Below, piece after piece: positions 30,580-40,868 of a stretch of 64,000 nt of DNA. Source of the stretch: Costus lasius (lineage: Eukaryota > Streptophyta > Magnoliopsida > Zingiberales > Costaceae); NCBI GenBank assembly GCA_027563935.2, contig CM050454.1:18783501-18847500 (forward strand). The letters are read 5' to 3'. Position 1 is the first letter of the stretch. Each line of letters starts with the position of its first letter. The translations under genes were made by a program, and so were the position numbers. Under the pieces are notes generated by a model. It ran no database searches, was not told the DNA's origin, and saw only the letters and a program-made list of their open reading frames with translations.

Positions 30580-32802
30580 TGTTGGTGTATATGCCCTAAA
30601 GACCAATTATGGACATGGTCAGGCATTGTTTGAATGTACTTTGATAGAACTATTACTCTTTATATAGGCATGGTCGTTATTATGCAGACTTCTCTACCTG
30701 CGTTGATGTATTGAGTTGCATAAATAATGTCCCAGGAGTTTGGATTGGATCCATTCTCATAAACTATCCCCAGACAAGGTACCTTAGCAGATATGGGACA
30801 GCTTTGGTACATGTAAGACTGGTGTATGGGCTGGTTAGGTCCGGGGCACAGTAACGCAGACATACAGGTGCATTGGATGCACTGGAGTGATCCACCGTGA
30901 GGATTGACTTGTCTAGTCAACAAGTCAATCTCACATGCAAGAGGTTTGCATTGATCCTTAGACTTGAGGTATTCATGTCTAGATTTGATGATGGGTGTGC
31001 TTTAATACAGTCTTACGTCTCTCCGTAATTGGGAGATCAAAACGACTGTCATTGGGCATGTCATAAGTCATGTAGAGACATGGATGACCAATAGTAGGAT
31101 TTGCCCCTTCCTTATTGGAAGCATGATATCCACTCGGGGCGCCCCACCTTATTGGTGCATGACAGGAGAGTGTGGCCACACTTGTTGAGTCATGACCAAT
31201 GCATTGGATAATAAACTTGAGACTAATCCAATGGCACGATATCAGCTTAGGCAAAGGGATCTATAATGCAATGGGAATCCTCGTTGCTTGTTAGGAGTTG
31301 TTGCCATAATGACTTAAGTCCTATGACATGGGTAGTAGTGATGTGTTGCTAGATACCCCTCACTACTTATGATGTTTACATCATTGCCATCGTCATATGG
31401 ATCCTACGGGGTCACACACAATAGACTCTTGATGTTGCTTTAATCAGAAGCCTTAGGATCAAGTTATTGGATAACTTGGATCAATTTGGAAGATTTCATC
31501 AGCGCCAATGGGCCTGATGAGTTGGAAGAAAGTTATTGGAGCCAAACTTCATTTTTGGCAGGTTGACCCGAAATTGACCTAGATTGGTCACATTTGGATT
31601 AGGGTTGCATTGGATTAGATCCAATGACTTAATCAATCCATGCCATGAAGTTTGGGCTAGCTCATTATCCAATGAGGCCCAATAATTAGTTGTCATGAAG
31701 AGGAATTGTCTTAAAAGGGTATAATGGGGAGAAATCTCACCCCATTGGCGCCTAGGGGCATAATGGGGTGAGGGAGGCGCCTTTGCTTCATTATGGAAGT
31801 AATTGGTGCCTAGCCTTTCTTCCTTGGATGGAATACTTGCTTCTAAGGCAAGTCTTGGGGTTGATATGGCTTGAGAACTTTTATGGGAAGTTCCTAGGCG
31901 CATATGGACATAGGGAAGAGGTATATGGTAATGTCTTGGAGACTTACCTTACTTCAAACCCTAGTTTCTCCCAAGACACCACTCTAGCCGAAATTCCTCA
32001 TGCATGTTGCGCCTAGCCACTTATCCTTTGATGGTAAGAATGCATTTAAGGCATGTCTTGGGCTGATATAGTGCTTGGACAAATATGGATAGGTTGAATG
32101 AGGTTTATGGCAAAGTCTTGGAGACTTTCCTTACCTCAAGACTCCTTCATCCTAGCCATACACTTGGCATAATCCTAGCCCTTGCCCAAACTGCCTCTAG
32201 TCCTATTTATAGGACCCATTGTCGCCCCCTCTAGTTGATGAATACTTGGAGACGTGAACACAAATAGAGGGGCGAAAGCAAGGGCAAAGGGTGACAACAT
32301 CAAAGTGGCGCAACCCTTCTTCCAACAAGTGACCGCAAGTCTTCTCCTTCCTCTCCTCTTGGCGTGATTTGGAGAAGGACTTAGTGGCGCAATTTCCCTT
32401 TAATCTTCCTCAAGACCGAAACTCATCTTCTCCCTCTTCTCTTGGAGTAAAGAGGATAAGGAGTTGGCGGCATCGTCCTTGCACTTGGCGCATGAACCTT
32501 GGAGGTGGCGCAAGAAGAGTGAAGGAACCCTAAGGCTCGATTCTCTTCCCGAGGCTAGCACCGAGCGTGGAAGGGAGCAACGATCAAGGAGTCGACGCGT
32601 GGATACTTGTAGAGGGCGAACACTTGGGCGCCTTCAACATGGCTTCGACATCTAGACAAGCAAAAGAGGTACATCTCTAACACATCCTTGTGTCTTCTCT
32701 CTCGCATGGATCCTTGGGAAAGGAATGTGTTTCGGGTGTAATGCTTCTTCCGCTGTGTCCTGGGACTGCAAAATTTTAAATTACACCCGGCATTCCCTAA
32801 CA
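30580..32802 (+). mobile_element. Copia solo LTR (2223 bp)
   Basis: It begins TGTTGGTGTATATGCCCTA and ends GGCATTCCCTAACA. The flanking pentamers CTTTC and CTTTT match at four of five bases. The start matches the LTRs at 58140 and 61899, and the end matches the inverted LTR at 63884 with about 95% identity over 117 bp. It carries the LTR-end hairpin (32733-32789). No internal region remains. Confidence 0.88.
32733..32789 (+). other. Copia LTR-end hairpin, type 1
   Basis: The arms CGGGTGTAAT and ATTACACCCG (10 bp, perfect) enclose a 37-nt loop containing CTTCTTCCGCTGTGTCC. The LTR at 61899 has a different but equally perfect stem around the same loop motif. Confidence 0.75.
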
Positions 32803-32821
32803 CTTTTGGGTAAGAATCACC

Positions 32822-32988
32822 GGTGAACCCCACGGGGTTCACCCACCAGTGAAGTCTTATGTACATTTTCGCACAAGCTTCCTTCAAGAGAATCATGGGT
32901 GAACACCAAAAGCACAGGCAAGCTGTGATGTGTTCTGTGAATTTCCAGACATCCAGTGAAAGCACTGGTGAACCCCGCCGGTTTCACC
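32822..32988. repeat. Palindromes, copies 2 and 3, in the Athila-like LTR
   Basis: Copy 2 has arms GGTGAACCCC/GGGGTTCACC at 32822-32843. Copy 3 has arms GGTGAACC and GGTTTCACC at 32967-32988. A GTGAAGT-type block follows copy 2. Confidence 0.85.
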
Positions 32989-33252
32989 TAACTGTATTTT
33001 CCAAAGAAGCTCGGATTGGGCCCTAATTTGATGTGCGGCTACATCTTCTCGTAAGGTATCACCCCATGACTTTAGAATCTTCAAAAGACTTCAAAATTGG
33101 GTGATTTTTCTTGAAATTTCACAAAAATAAGAAAAAGTGAAGATTCTGAAGTAAATAAGTAAATAAGCCTAAATGGAGTTTAAAAACATTAAAATAGGCC
33201 TAAATTTGAGATGAAATAATGCTAGAAATTACTATTAAAATGTAAGGCATCA

Positions 33253-34469
33253 AATACTCCCAGACTTAAATCTTTGCATGTCCTCAAGCAATAAATTAAA
33301 GTGAATTGCATGAAATATATGAAAGTAATCATTCTGGTTGAAAACATACATCCAAATTAGACAAACATTTACTAGTAAACCAAGATCTAGTCAGAAGAAA
33401 TCAAGTGATTGGGTGTTTTGAATGTTAAGCAGTTTGATCCCACAATTTTTAGAAGTCAAGGAACTCAACTAGTTGTAAACAGAGAACTCAATCAAGCATA
33501 CACATTACTCATGCTATTCCAATCTATCCAAATCAATTTGTTGGGATTAACTCAAATGTATTATTTAGGATGCAAAACTCCAATAGCTAATTATGATATC
33601 AGACTACAACTCATGTTCTTAGGTAACACTGCCAATTTTTCACAGTGCCAAGTAGAGAAGTCTCTCTTAGATTTCAACTCATGTTCTTAGGTACCACTGC
33701 TAATTTTTTGCAGTGCCAAGTAGAGGAATCTAAGAGTTTTTTTTTTTCAAATAGGGCACAATAACAATATATGGTGTTGATAAGGCTTTTCATCTCATCA
33801 CTAATGTAGTTTTCTCCCAACAAGAGAAAGGACTCAAGGAACAACTAAGTAGATGCGTATCTTAAAATGAAATTACCAGTATAATTCTAGTGTAGGTTCA
33901 TTGAACATTCTCAGAAATATTTGACCCACTAACGAACAATCTAGAGTAATCCAAATCAAAGGATTTCAAAATCGTAGAACACATGGATATGATCATAGAG
34001 TATTTCTAATTGGGTGGTGCATTCAACGGATCATGATTATTCCTAACCAAGCATGAATTCAAACTCAATGATTAGACCTAGCTATCATATGATTAAAATT
34101 ATTTCATTAAAGCATGGTGAACACATGACTAACCCTGAACCACAACATCACAATGTAAATATATCAAAATGACCACATGCGCAACTCATTCAATCTAACA
34201 TGATGGGTAGATCAACTCATTCATAGTTTAACACAACAATATAAGGATCATAACAAAATACTGAGATAATGCATGGAAACAGATCCAAATGTGTCGACAT
34301 GTCATACATCACAGTCAAGGGGCTTGAAGATGGGACAAGGCCCTCGAATAGTGGCATATAAGAACAATGCCAAATAAATAACCAGCTAGTCAAAATAAGT
34401 AGCAAACACATAAACTAAGTAAAATAAGTACTCAGTCGAAAGGAAACCATGGCAAATAAAGATGAGAGA
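33253..34469 (-). other. 3' untranslated region and polypurine tract of the Athila-like element
   Basis: The minus strand reads AAGTCTGGGAGTATT immediately before the LTR start at 33252, a weak polypurine tract. A ~70-bp tandem duplication (CTCATGTTCTTAGGTA at about 33612 and 33682) lies in this stretch. No coding frame is convincing; a plus frame at 33409-33690 is chance. Confidence 0.55.
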
Positions 34470-35960
34470 CTAGAAAGAAGATAGCTCACCCACTCTAAAT
34501 ATCACATAATCCTCTATGCGAATGCCCGATATGTGAGAGGCTGGGATGAGAAGCTCACTTCTTCCTTCGTGACCTAAAGCCAAAAGCTTTAGAGCTCTTG
34601 TCCTTGCCACGGTGCGAATAATCAGGTTGGTCCTCCTTATCTGAAGAGACACTAACCCGCCCCATGTTCTCTTCAGAGAGAAAGGCCAACCAATCATCCA
34701 TGGAAGAAAGCTTCTCCCAAACTGAGCTCATCATCTTGTGTTGATGCTGCATCCCTGCCTCCATAGCCAACCAATGCGTGGACTGCTCCTGGTGGAGATA
34801 GTTGAGAGTGGTGTCCATCTGATCTAGTGCCTCCCTTGGCGAAATAGCTCCCCTCCCTGGCGAAGCTGCTCCTTATGCATATCCTGTAAGAGGGCCATCA
34901 TAGACCTGGTAGAGGAAGAGCCACCAAAATGGATGGCATTGGGGCCAGAGGTGCCGTGTCAACTGGGTCAGGCTAAGGGTCGGTGATGGGCTGGATGCGC
35001 CAGTTTTCCCACACGCGCACGGTGATGCAGTCTGTGTTTGGCAAAGGGAGGGAAAGCTAACTTCCTTTGAAAGTGAGGCGGTAGGAGTCACCCCGTCAAA
35101 TAATAAGGTTCATGGCGACACATGACTTGATATCAAGCCGGTTGTTGCCACTAGCTTCCGCGGTACCATAGGGGATGACCCCTAGAGAAACTGCTAGTGG
35201 GGTGACAAGACCACCCATAACAATCACCCCCTTGCGTGAATGTGCCACGCAGCTGAATTGCTTTGCCAAATAATAACCTAAGTCGACCCTAAAAGCATGC
35301 AGCATACACTATAAGTAAAACAATTCAGATTGATGGATCATACCGTCACTTTCCCCATGGCCGAAGAGGTGTGGGCCAGAACCCGATGAACATAGCGGAT
35401 GACCAGATTATAGATGCTAGATGCCCTAGCAACACGTGCAGAGTAGATATGCTCGTTCATGATCGCCTCCCAAAAACCTTGTTCGGAGTAGCCTGTCGGT
35501 ACCTTGCGCGTACAAGGTTTCGGGAAGCCATAAACACCGCGCAGCTGTGAGCCTGATGTATGTGGGGTGCGCCATCTACTAAGCCCGATGTCATCAAGTA
35601 ATCCAAGCATCCCCAACGTCCCTCGGTCGAGGTATCATGTATTGATGACCTTGCGTCAGAGGAGTAGGTTGTAACGGTCTTCTTGCTCAGCATTGCAGAA
35701 TATGATGCTGAACTCGTTTGGCGTGGGAGCAAAGGCTGACGGCTGATGGGAAGAGGATGTTTGCTGGCGTGAAGAAGGGTGTGCAGGCTAATGATGTTGA
35801 GGTCGCTACTGAGGAGGATGCGACGGCAGCGAAGGGGTATACTTGTCATCATCAGTCGAGGAGGCTAAAACTAGGCACGAAGTGTGGCACCGAGAGACCA
35901 ACGTTTTGTGCTTGGTCACCGTGGTAGATTAGGAGAACTTGTGCAGGTCCCTTAGTAGTG
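34470..35960 (-). pseudogene. Athila-type 3' reading frame (env-like / ATHILA ORF-1-like), broken
   Basis: Several minus-strand frames together resemble the extra frame found in Athila elements. They contain EQGFWEAI, SIYNLVIRYVHRVLAHTSSA, LGYYLAKQFSCVAHSRKGVI then MGGLVTPLAVSLGV and LDIKSCVAMNLI, and a C-terminal basic part ending SFRSRRKK-like. In the family the role of this frame is debated, and a membrane or envelope role is not shown here. I see no transmembrane stretch. Frames change at about 35096, 35338 and 35457. The assignment rests on recalled motif similarity, so it is moderate. Confidence 0.55.
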
Positions 35961-36031
35961 GTATGGAGGAGAAAGGAGTCGATCGGAAGCAGCAGCGGCA
36001 GCCGGCGGCGTAAGAAGTAAGTAGCGGAGAA

Positions 36032-36145
36032 AATACCTTGAACTGGGAGAAAAACTAGAAATCCGTTGCAAATCCCTGATTTAGAGGGAATACCTCGAAC
36101 TGGGAGAAAAACTAGAAATCCGTTGCAAATCCCTGATTTAGAGGG
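36032..36145. repeat. 57-bp tandem duplication
   Basis: Two near-identical 57-bp units begin AATACCT(T/C)GAACTGGG and end CTGATTTAGAGGG (36032-36088 and 36089-36145). They lie just upstream (minus strand) of the 3' reading frame. Confidence 0.9.
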
Positions 36146-36320
36146 TGTAGACCTTGGGGAAATGTAGATCGGGGAGGAAGAAATCGTCCACGAGTGTCAA
36201 GGAGAAGAAAGATAGCCTGAAGAGGGAGAATTAGGACGAAAGGGCTAGCGGCGCACGGGGTTGGGCAAAACCCTACCCGTGACTTTGCATAAAAATGGCG
36301 GAGATATAATCGAAAGCACC

Positions 36321-36554
36321 AGTGAACCCCGCCGGGTTCACTTGCCCGTGAAGTTCTTTGATGAATTTTGACTTTGTTAGAAATATGGGTGAGCCCCATG
36401 GGGTTCACCAGGCCATGAAGTCCTCTAGATGTTTTCAGTATACTGAGAATCACGGGTGAACCCAGCAGGGTTCACCTACCAGTGAAGTTCTCTGTAGGAA
36501 AAGTGTTGTGCTCGAGTACAGTAGGCTTCACGGGTGAACCCCATGGGGTTCACC
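36321..36554. repeat. Cluster of four 22-bp palindromes between pol and the 3' reading frame
   Basis: Copies lie at 36321-36342 (AGTGAACCCC..GGGTTCACT), 36388-36409, 36455-36476 and 36533-36554. Some are nested in a wider palindrome with CTTCACGG and CCGTGAAG outer arms (best around 36525-36565). The same motif is in this element's LTR, so internal and LTR sequences share it. Confidence 0.88.
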
Positions 36555-36969
36555 TAGCCGTGAAGTCCTCTAGAAGAAACTTAACATCCCAAAGCATTAT
36601 ACTCCATCCTGGATTGCCGAATTCACTCCGTTGCTGCGAATATTTTCGTGAAAAACCTATTTTGCATTACTTCACAGTAGACTTCCATGAAAACCCTATT
36701 TTGCATTACTCACAGTACACTTCATCTGGCCGTGAAGTGTACTATGCTGCTGAAAAAGTCCGGCTCAAATTTCCTGTTCACCTAGTTAAACCTACATCAC
36801 AAAATAAGACTGTTATCAGCATAAATTCTTGATCCAAACCCACCAAAAGAGACTAAACAAAACTAGATAATCAAAGTACTCATTTAAGATAAACTTGAAA
36901 CTAAAAATCAACTCAATATGAATCAAGCAAAAAAAAACTTGGGTTGTCTCCCAAGAGCACTAGTTTAAG

Positions 36970-37266
36970 GTCAATAGCTTGACCATGAAAGGTTTCAAAG
37001 TCACCAAGACTGTGGGAACTGAAAGGGTAAGAACAACCCCTTTCTCAATCCGCTCATCCTCGAAGTAATCCTTGAGCCTATGCCCATTGACGGTAAAATT
37101 CCCAATGCGTTCTATCCAAATAGTAATGGCACCATAAGGTTAGACTTGTTGTACCACAAAGGGGCCGGACCACTTTGTTCGAAGTTTTCCTAGAAAGAGT
37201 TGAAGCCTGGAATTGAATAGCAACACCTTGTCCCCCACATGAAATTCTTTCTTCACAATGCATTTG
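36970..37266 (-). pseudogene. IN: Athila integrase C-terminal part (after the solo LTR)
   Basis: The minus frame reads [36 protein letters not shown], then after a stop GAITIWIERIGNFTVNGHRL. This is the standard gypsy integrase tail. It continues the frame HWHDK at 39101, so the solo LTR at 37267-39100 splits one gene. Confidence 0.88.
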
Positions 37267-39100
37267 TGTTGTTGTCCGTAAGTGCATGGATATTCGAAGT
37301 AATAAAAAGATATCGAACCATAAATATCTCGTTTGTTAAGTACCAAAGAGTATATTTCTCACTAGCTAAGCAAATTCGAATGCGATGTAGCGAACGATCG
37401 AAAATCACACAAAATATTAGAGAGAAAAGCTGGGACTAGGGTTTCATCCACCTTAATTTCATTGACTAGACATAAATAAGTGTACGGCAGTTTATTCTTG
37501 TTATGATAAAGGTGTAATTTACTTTATAAAAAAATTATCTCACTCTTGCGACAACAATCTACAAAGAACAACCCTCGCTCTCGCGACTGATTATTTAGTG
37601 TTAAAAGTAAGTAAATCTTGACAAAATAATTTAAATCACTTTTGTGGTTAAACCCTTAATGTCAATATCTCAAGTGAAAACTAAATATTCTCATATCTTA
37701 GTTTCACAGGTTTTACTTTAGGGTTTCCAACAATCCAATACCTAATCTCTTAGCATACTCTCAAGTCTAACTCAATAATATTTCCTAAATCAGGTTATCA
37801 ACAAGAATTAAACTTCAAAAATCTAGAAATAAGAACAAACCTAATCTCTTATCATAAGTTCCTAAATCTCAATTTAAGGGTTCCAAGTTTTGCAAATCAT
37901 TTTTCAGTCCACATCACAAAACTCAAAGAACATGAAACTAGAAAAGATCAAAGACATTAATCACATAAGTAAAATTATCATATCAAAAATATTCTGACAA
38001 AATAAAGATTATCCAGTCATCGAGAAATTAAGGGGATTACACCCCCTGTCCCAAAAGAGTTTTAAGCTAGCATGGTGGAAGATTTACAATGAAACATTGT
38101 TTCAATATGATCATAAATCTAAAGAAGAAAAAGGTTATTGAATATAGGGTTGTAATCAAATTACAGCCCGTAATCTGGTTCTGAAAGTTGTTGTGAACAG
38201 TGCGGTGTCCACGCTTTCTTTGATTTCTCCTTCCTTCGACTTCATTTCACTCTGAAACTTCTGGTGTATGTTCTCCTCCCTCAGGTGTAGCTTCTTCTTC
38301 AATTTCACGGTCGATGGTGGTCTATATGCTTCTCAGCGATGAACCCTAGGGTGGTGACGAGAATCTTGATTTCTCTCTAAATCGTAGATCAAAATTAGGG
38401 CATTTCTTTCTGAGATCTTCACCTCTTCTTATAGAGTTTTCCCCTTCTTTTGATTTTTGAAATGGTGGTCAAAATCGACTGGAATCATTGATGCAAGAAT
38501 CGGGCTACAGTAACTTCGGAAGAATCGAGCAGAATCGGCCGCCTGGGTTATAATTATGGTTCGTAATAATGATTACGATAGTGTCTTAATTCTTTTTGTG
38601 AAGAAACTGGAAAGAATCACGGGCTGTAATATAAACCACGGCAGTGCCGTGTTTCGACCTTCATGCCTCAAAATCAGGTCTGACAAAATTACGGTCGTAA
38701 TAGAATTATAGTAGTGCTGTATTTTCCTCTGGACGGAATTCTTTAAAAATTACAGCAGAGAAAATGCATTACGGTAGTGCCATGGTTTATTCTGTAAGTT
38801 CAGTAAAACCATGGTCCATAATATAAATTATGGTCCTGCCGTAATTTTCCCAGAAGCTCCGATTTGTGTGAAATTTGATATGTAATCTCCTCTTGATAAT
38901 TGGAATTTGTCTATGCACTCTGTTTGCTTGAGAATCCATTAAAATGATGCCTTTTCACCTAAAAATGATCGAAAATGAGAAAAGGTGTAGATTCCGAAAT
39001 ATTTGATAAATAAGGCATAAAAATAAGCAAAAGAGCATGAATATGACTCAAAAATACCAATCAAATAATATAAAATATACTATGAATTTTTGTGTCATCA
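37267..39100 (-). mobile_element. Athila-like solo LTR, minus orientation (1834 bp)
   Basis: Flanked by ATTTG on both sides (37262-37266 and 39101-39105). On the minus strand it begins TGATGACACAAAAATTCATA and ends GTCCG..CAACA-like (plus strand TGTTGTTGTCCGTAAGTGCA). It is the same family as 15623-17451, with nearly the same length, and it contains the CACGGCAGTGCCGTG palindrome at 38637. Confidence 0.92.
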
Positions 39101-39770
39101 ATTTGTCATGCCAATGTTTGGTGCGTGCCTTGTAGATCTTGGTATTTTCATATGTGTAGAGACGCATCTCTTCCAATTCATCAAGTTGTAACTTTCTTTT
39201 CTCATCGGCACACTTAAAGTCATAGTTGATTTGCTTGATAGCCCAAAATGCCCTGTGCTCAAGTTCAACAGGTAAGTGACAGGATTTCCCATAAATGATT
39301 TGGAAAGTAAACATACCTAGGGGTGTTTTGTATGCGGTTCTGTAAGCTAATAGAGCATTAGGTAGTTTTAGTGCCCAATCCTTCCATGATCTTGATATAG
39401 TTTTCTCAAGTATCTGCTTGATCTCTTTGTTAGAAACCTCTACCTGACTACTAGTCTGAGGATGACAGGGCGTGTCCACCTTATGGTTTACACCATACTT
39501 CTTCAAGAGTCCTCCAAATCGCTGCCCGATGAAGTGAGAACCTCCATCACTTATAAAAATACGTGGAACTCCAAATCTAGGGAAAATTGTTCTCTTCATA
39601 AACTCCATAATGAACCTAGAGTCATTAGTAGCTTCTGCGGAAGCCTCAACCCACTTAGACACGTAGTCTACAGCAACAAGAATGTACCATTTACCACATG
39701 AAGATGGAAAGGGTCCCATGAAGTCAATCCCCCATACATCAAAAATCTCCACCTCTAATATATCACTTAG
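39101..39770 (-). pseudogene. IN: Athila integrase core
   Basis: The minus frame gives [13 protein letters not shown] (first Asp), [14 protein letters not shown] (second Asp) and [19 protein letters not shown] (Glu), so the catalytic triad is intact. [14 protein letters not shown] and [14 protein letters not shown] follow. Upstream, on the same strand, degraded HHCC text ([21 protein letters not shown]) can be read to about 39900. It ends in HWHDK at the solo LTR. Confidence 0.92.
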
Positions 39771-39899
39771 TGGAAGTTCATCCCTCTTTGAGATGTTTCC
39801 AGTTCGTTGGTAGCTATCACATGTTAGAGCAAAGTGTCGAGCATCATGAAAAATAGAGGGCTAAAATAAACCTGAATGCAAGACTTTAAAGGCTGTTTT

Positions 39900-40868
39900 G
39901 GCCGCTCCAGCGTGTCCACCATAAGGTTAGGAGTGACAATGAGTCAGCACATCATGTATCTCAGCTTCAGGGATGCATCGTCTATAGAGTCCGTCAGCGC
40001 ACCGCTGGTATAGATAAAGTTCATTTTAGTAGTAGAACTTCACATTATGCAGGAACTTCTTCTTTTGTTGAAAAGTAAGATCAGGGGGAAGAATGTTAGA
40101 AATAATATAGTTCACAAAATCTGCATACCATAGTACTTGTTGTTCTAAGAGTGCATAGAGATACTCTTCTGGGAATGTGTCATTATTTCCAACTCTTCTT
40201 TGGGGCTTTTCTCAACATCTCATTCTAGCCTTGAGAGATGGTCAGCCATAAGATTCTCACTCCCCTTCTTATCTCTAATCTCAACATCAAATTCTTGTAA
40301 AAGAAGGATCTATCTAATGAGTTTTAGCTTGGCATCTTTCTTGTTGAGCAGATATTTGACAGCTGCATGATCAGTAAAAATATTTACTTTCAAATTAACT
40401 AAATATGAGTGAAACTTATCGAAAGCAAAAACTATAGCAAGTAGCTCCTTTTCTGTGGTGACATAATTCATCTGTGCATCATCAAGTGTTCTACTAGCAT
40501 AGTATATGGCGTGTAGCTCCTTGTCCTTTCTCTGTCCCAAGACAACCCCCACAGCTTGGTCATTTACATCACACATGAGTTCAAAAGGTAGTGACCAATC
40601 TGGAGGTTGGATTATTGGTGCAGTTATCAGGGCCCCTTTGAGTTTCATAAAAGCTTCTTCACATTCCCTATCAAAACAAAATATTGAGTCCTTAGCAAAC
40701 AGATTAGTTAAAGGATGGGATATTTTTGAAAAATCTTTGATGAATCTTCAGTAAAACCCAGTGTGGCCCAGAAAGCACCGAATTCCCTTTACTGTTGTTG
40801 GCGGCCTCAGATTCTCAATGACTTCAACTTTCACTTTGTCTACGTCTATCCCGCGCTCAGAGATTAGA
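39900..40868 (-). pseudogene. RT-RH: Athila reverse transcriptase C-terminal part and RNase H
   Basis: The minus frame 40648-40310 encodes LPFELMCDVNDQAVGVVLGQ, AIYYASRTLDDAQMNY, TTEKELLAIVFAFDKFHSYL and IFTDHAAVKYLL, the RNase H D-E-D pattern. To the right, 40868-40700 carries the RT thumb (GIDVDKVKVEVIENL, RCFLGHTGFY). A stop follows KLKLIR. The chromovirus at 40869 cuts the gene inside the GHLISERG block, which continues at 51590. Confidence 0.9.
40864..40868 (+). other. Target site duplication TTAGA (left)
   Basis: TTAGA at 40864-40868 and 51590-51594 exactly flank the chromovirus. Confidence 0.95.

Larger units (their letters stand above)
29516..33252 (-). repeat. 3' LTR of the minus-strand Athila-like element, split by a copia solo LTR
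   Basis: On the minus strand it begins TGATGCCTTACATTTTAATA at 33252 and ends GCAGGATGTGTCAAAACA near 29516. Removing the 2223-bp copia LTR and its duplicated bases leaves about 1.5 kb, close to the 1485-bp LTR at 59134. The end has the Athila-like arrangement CCTGTGGGTTCGACAACC then GTGCACTTGCAGG. The first half holds palindromes of GGTGAACCCC/GGGGTTCACC type. The left boundary is uncertain by about 5 bp. Confidence 0.78.
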
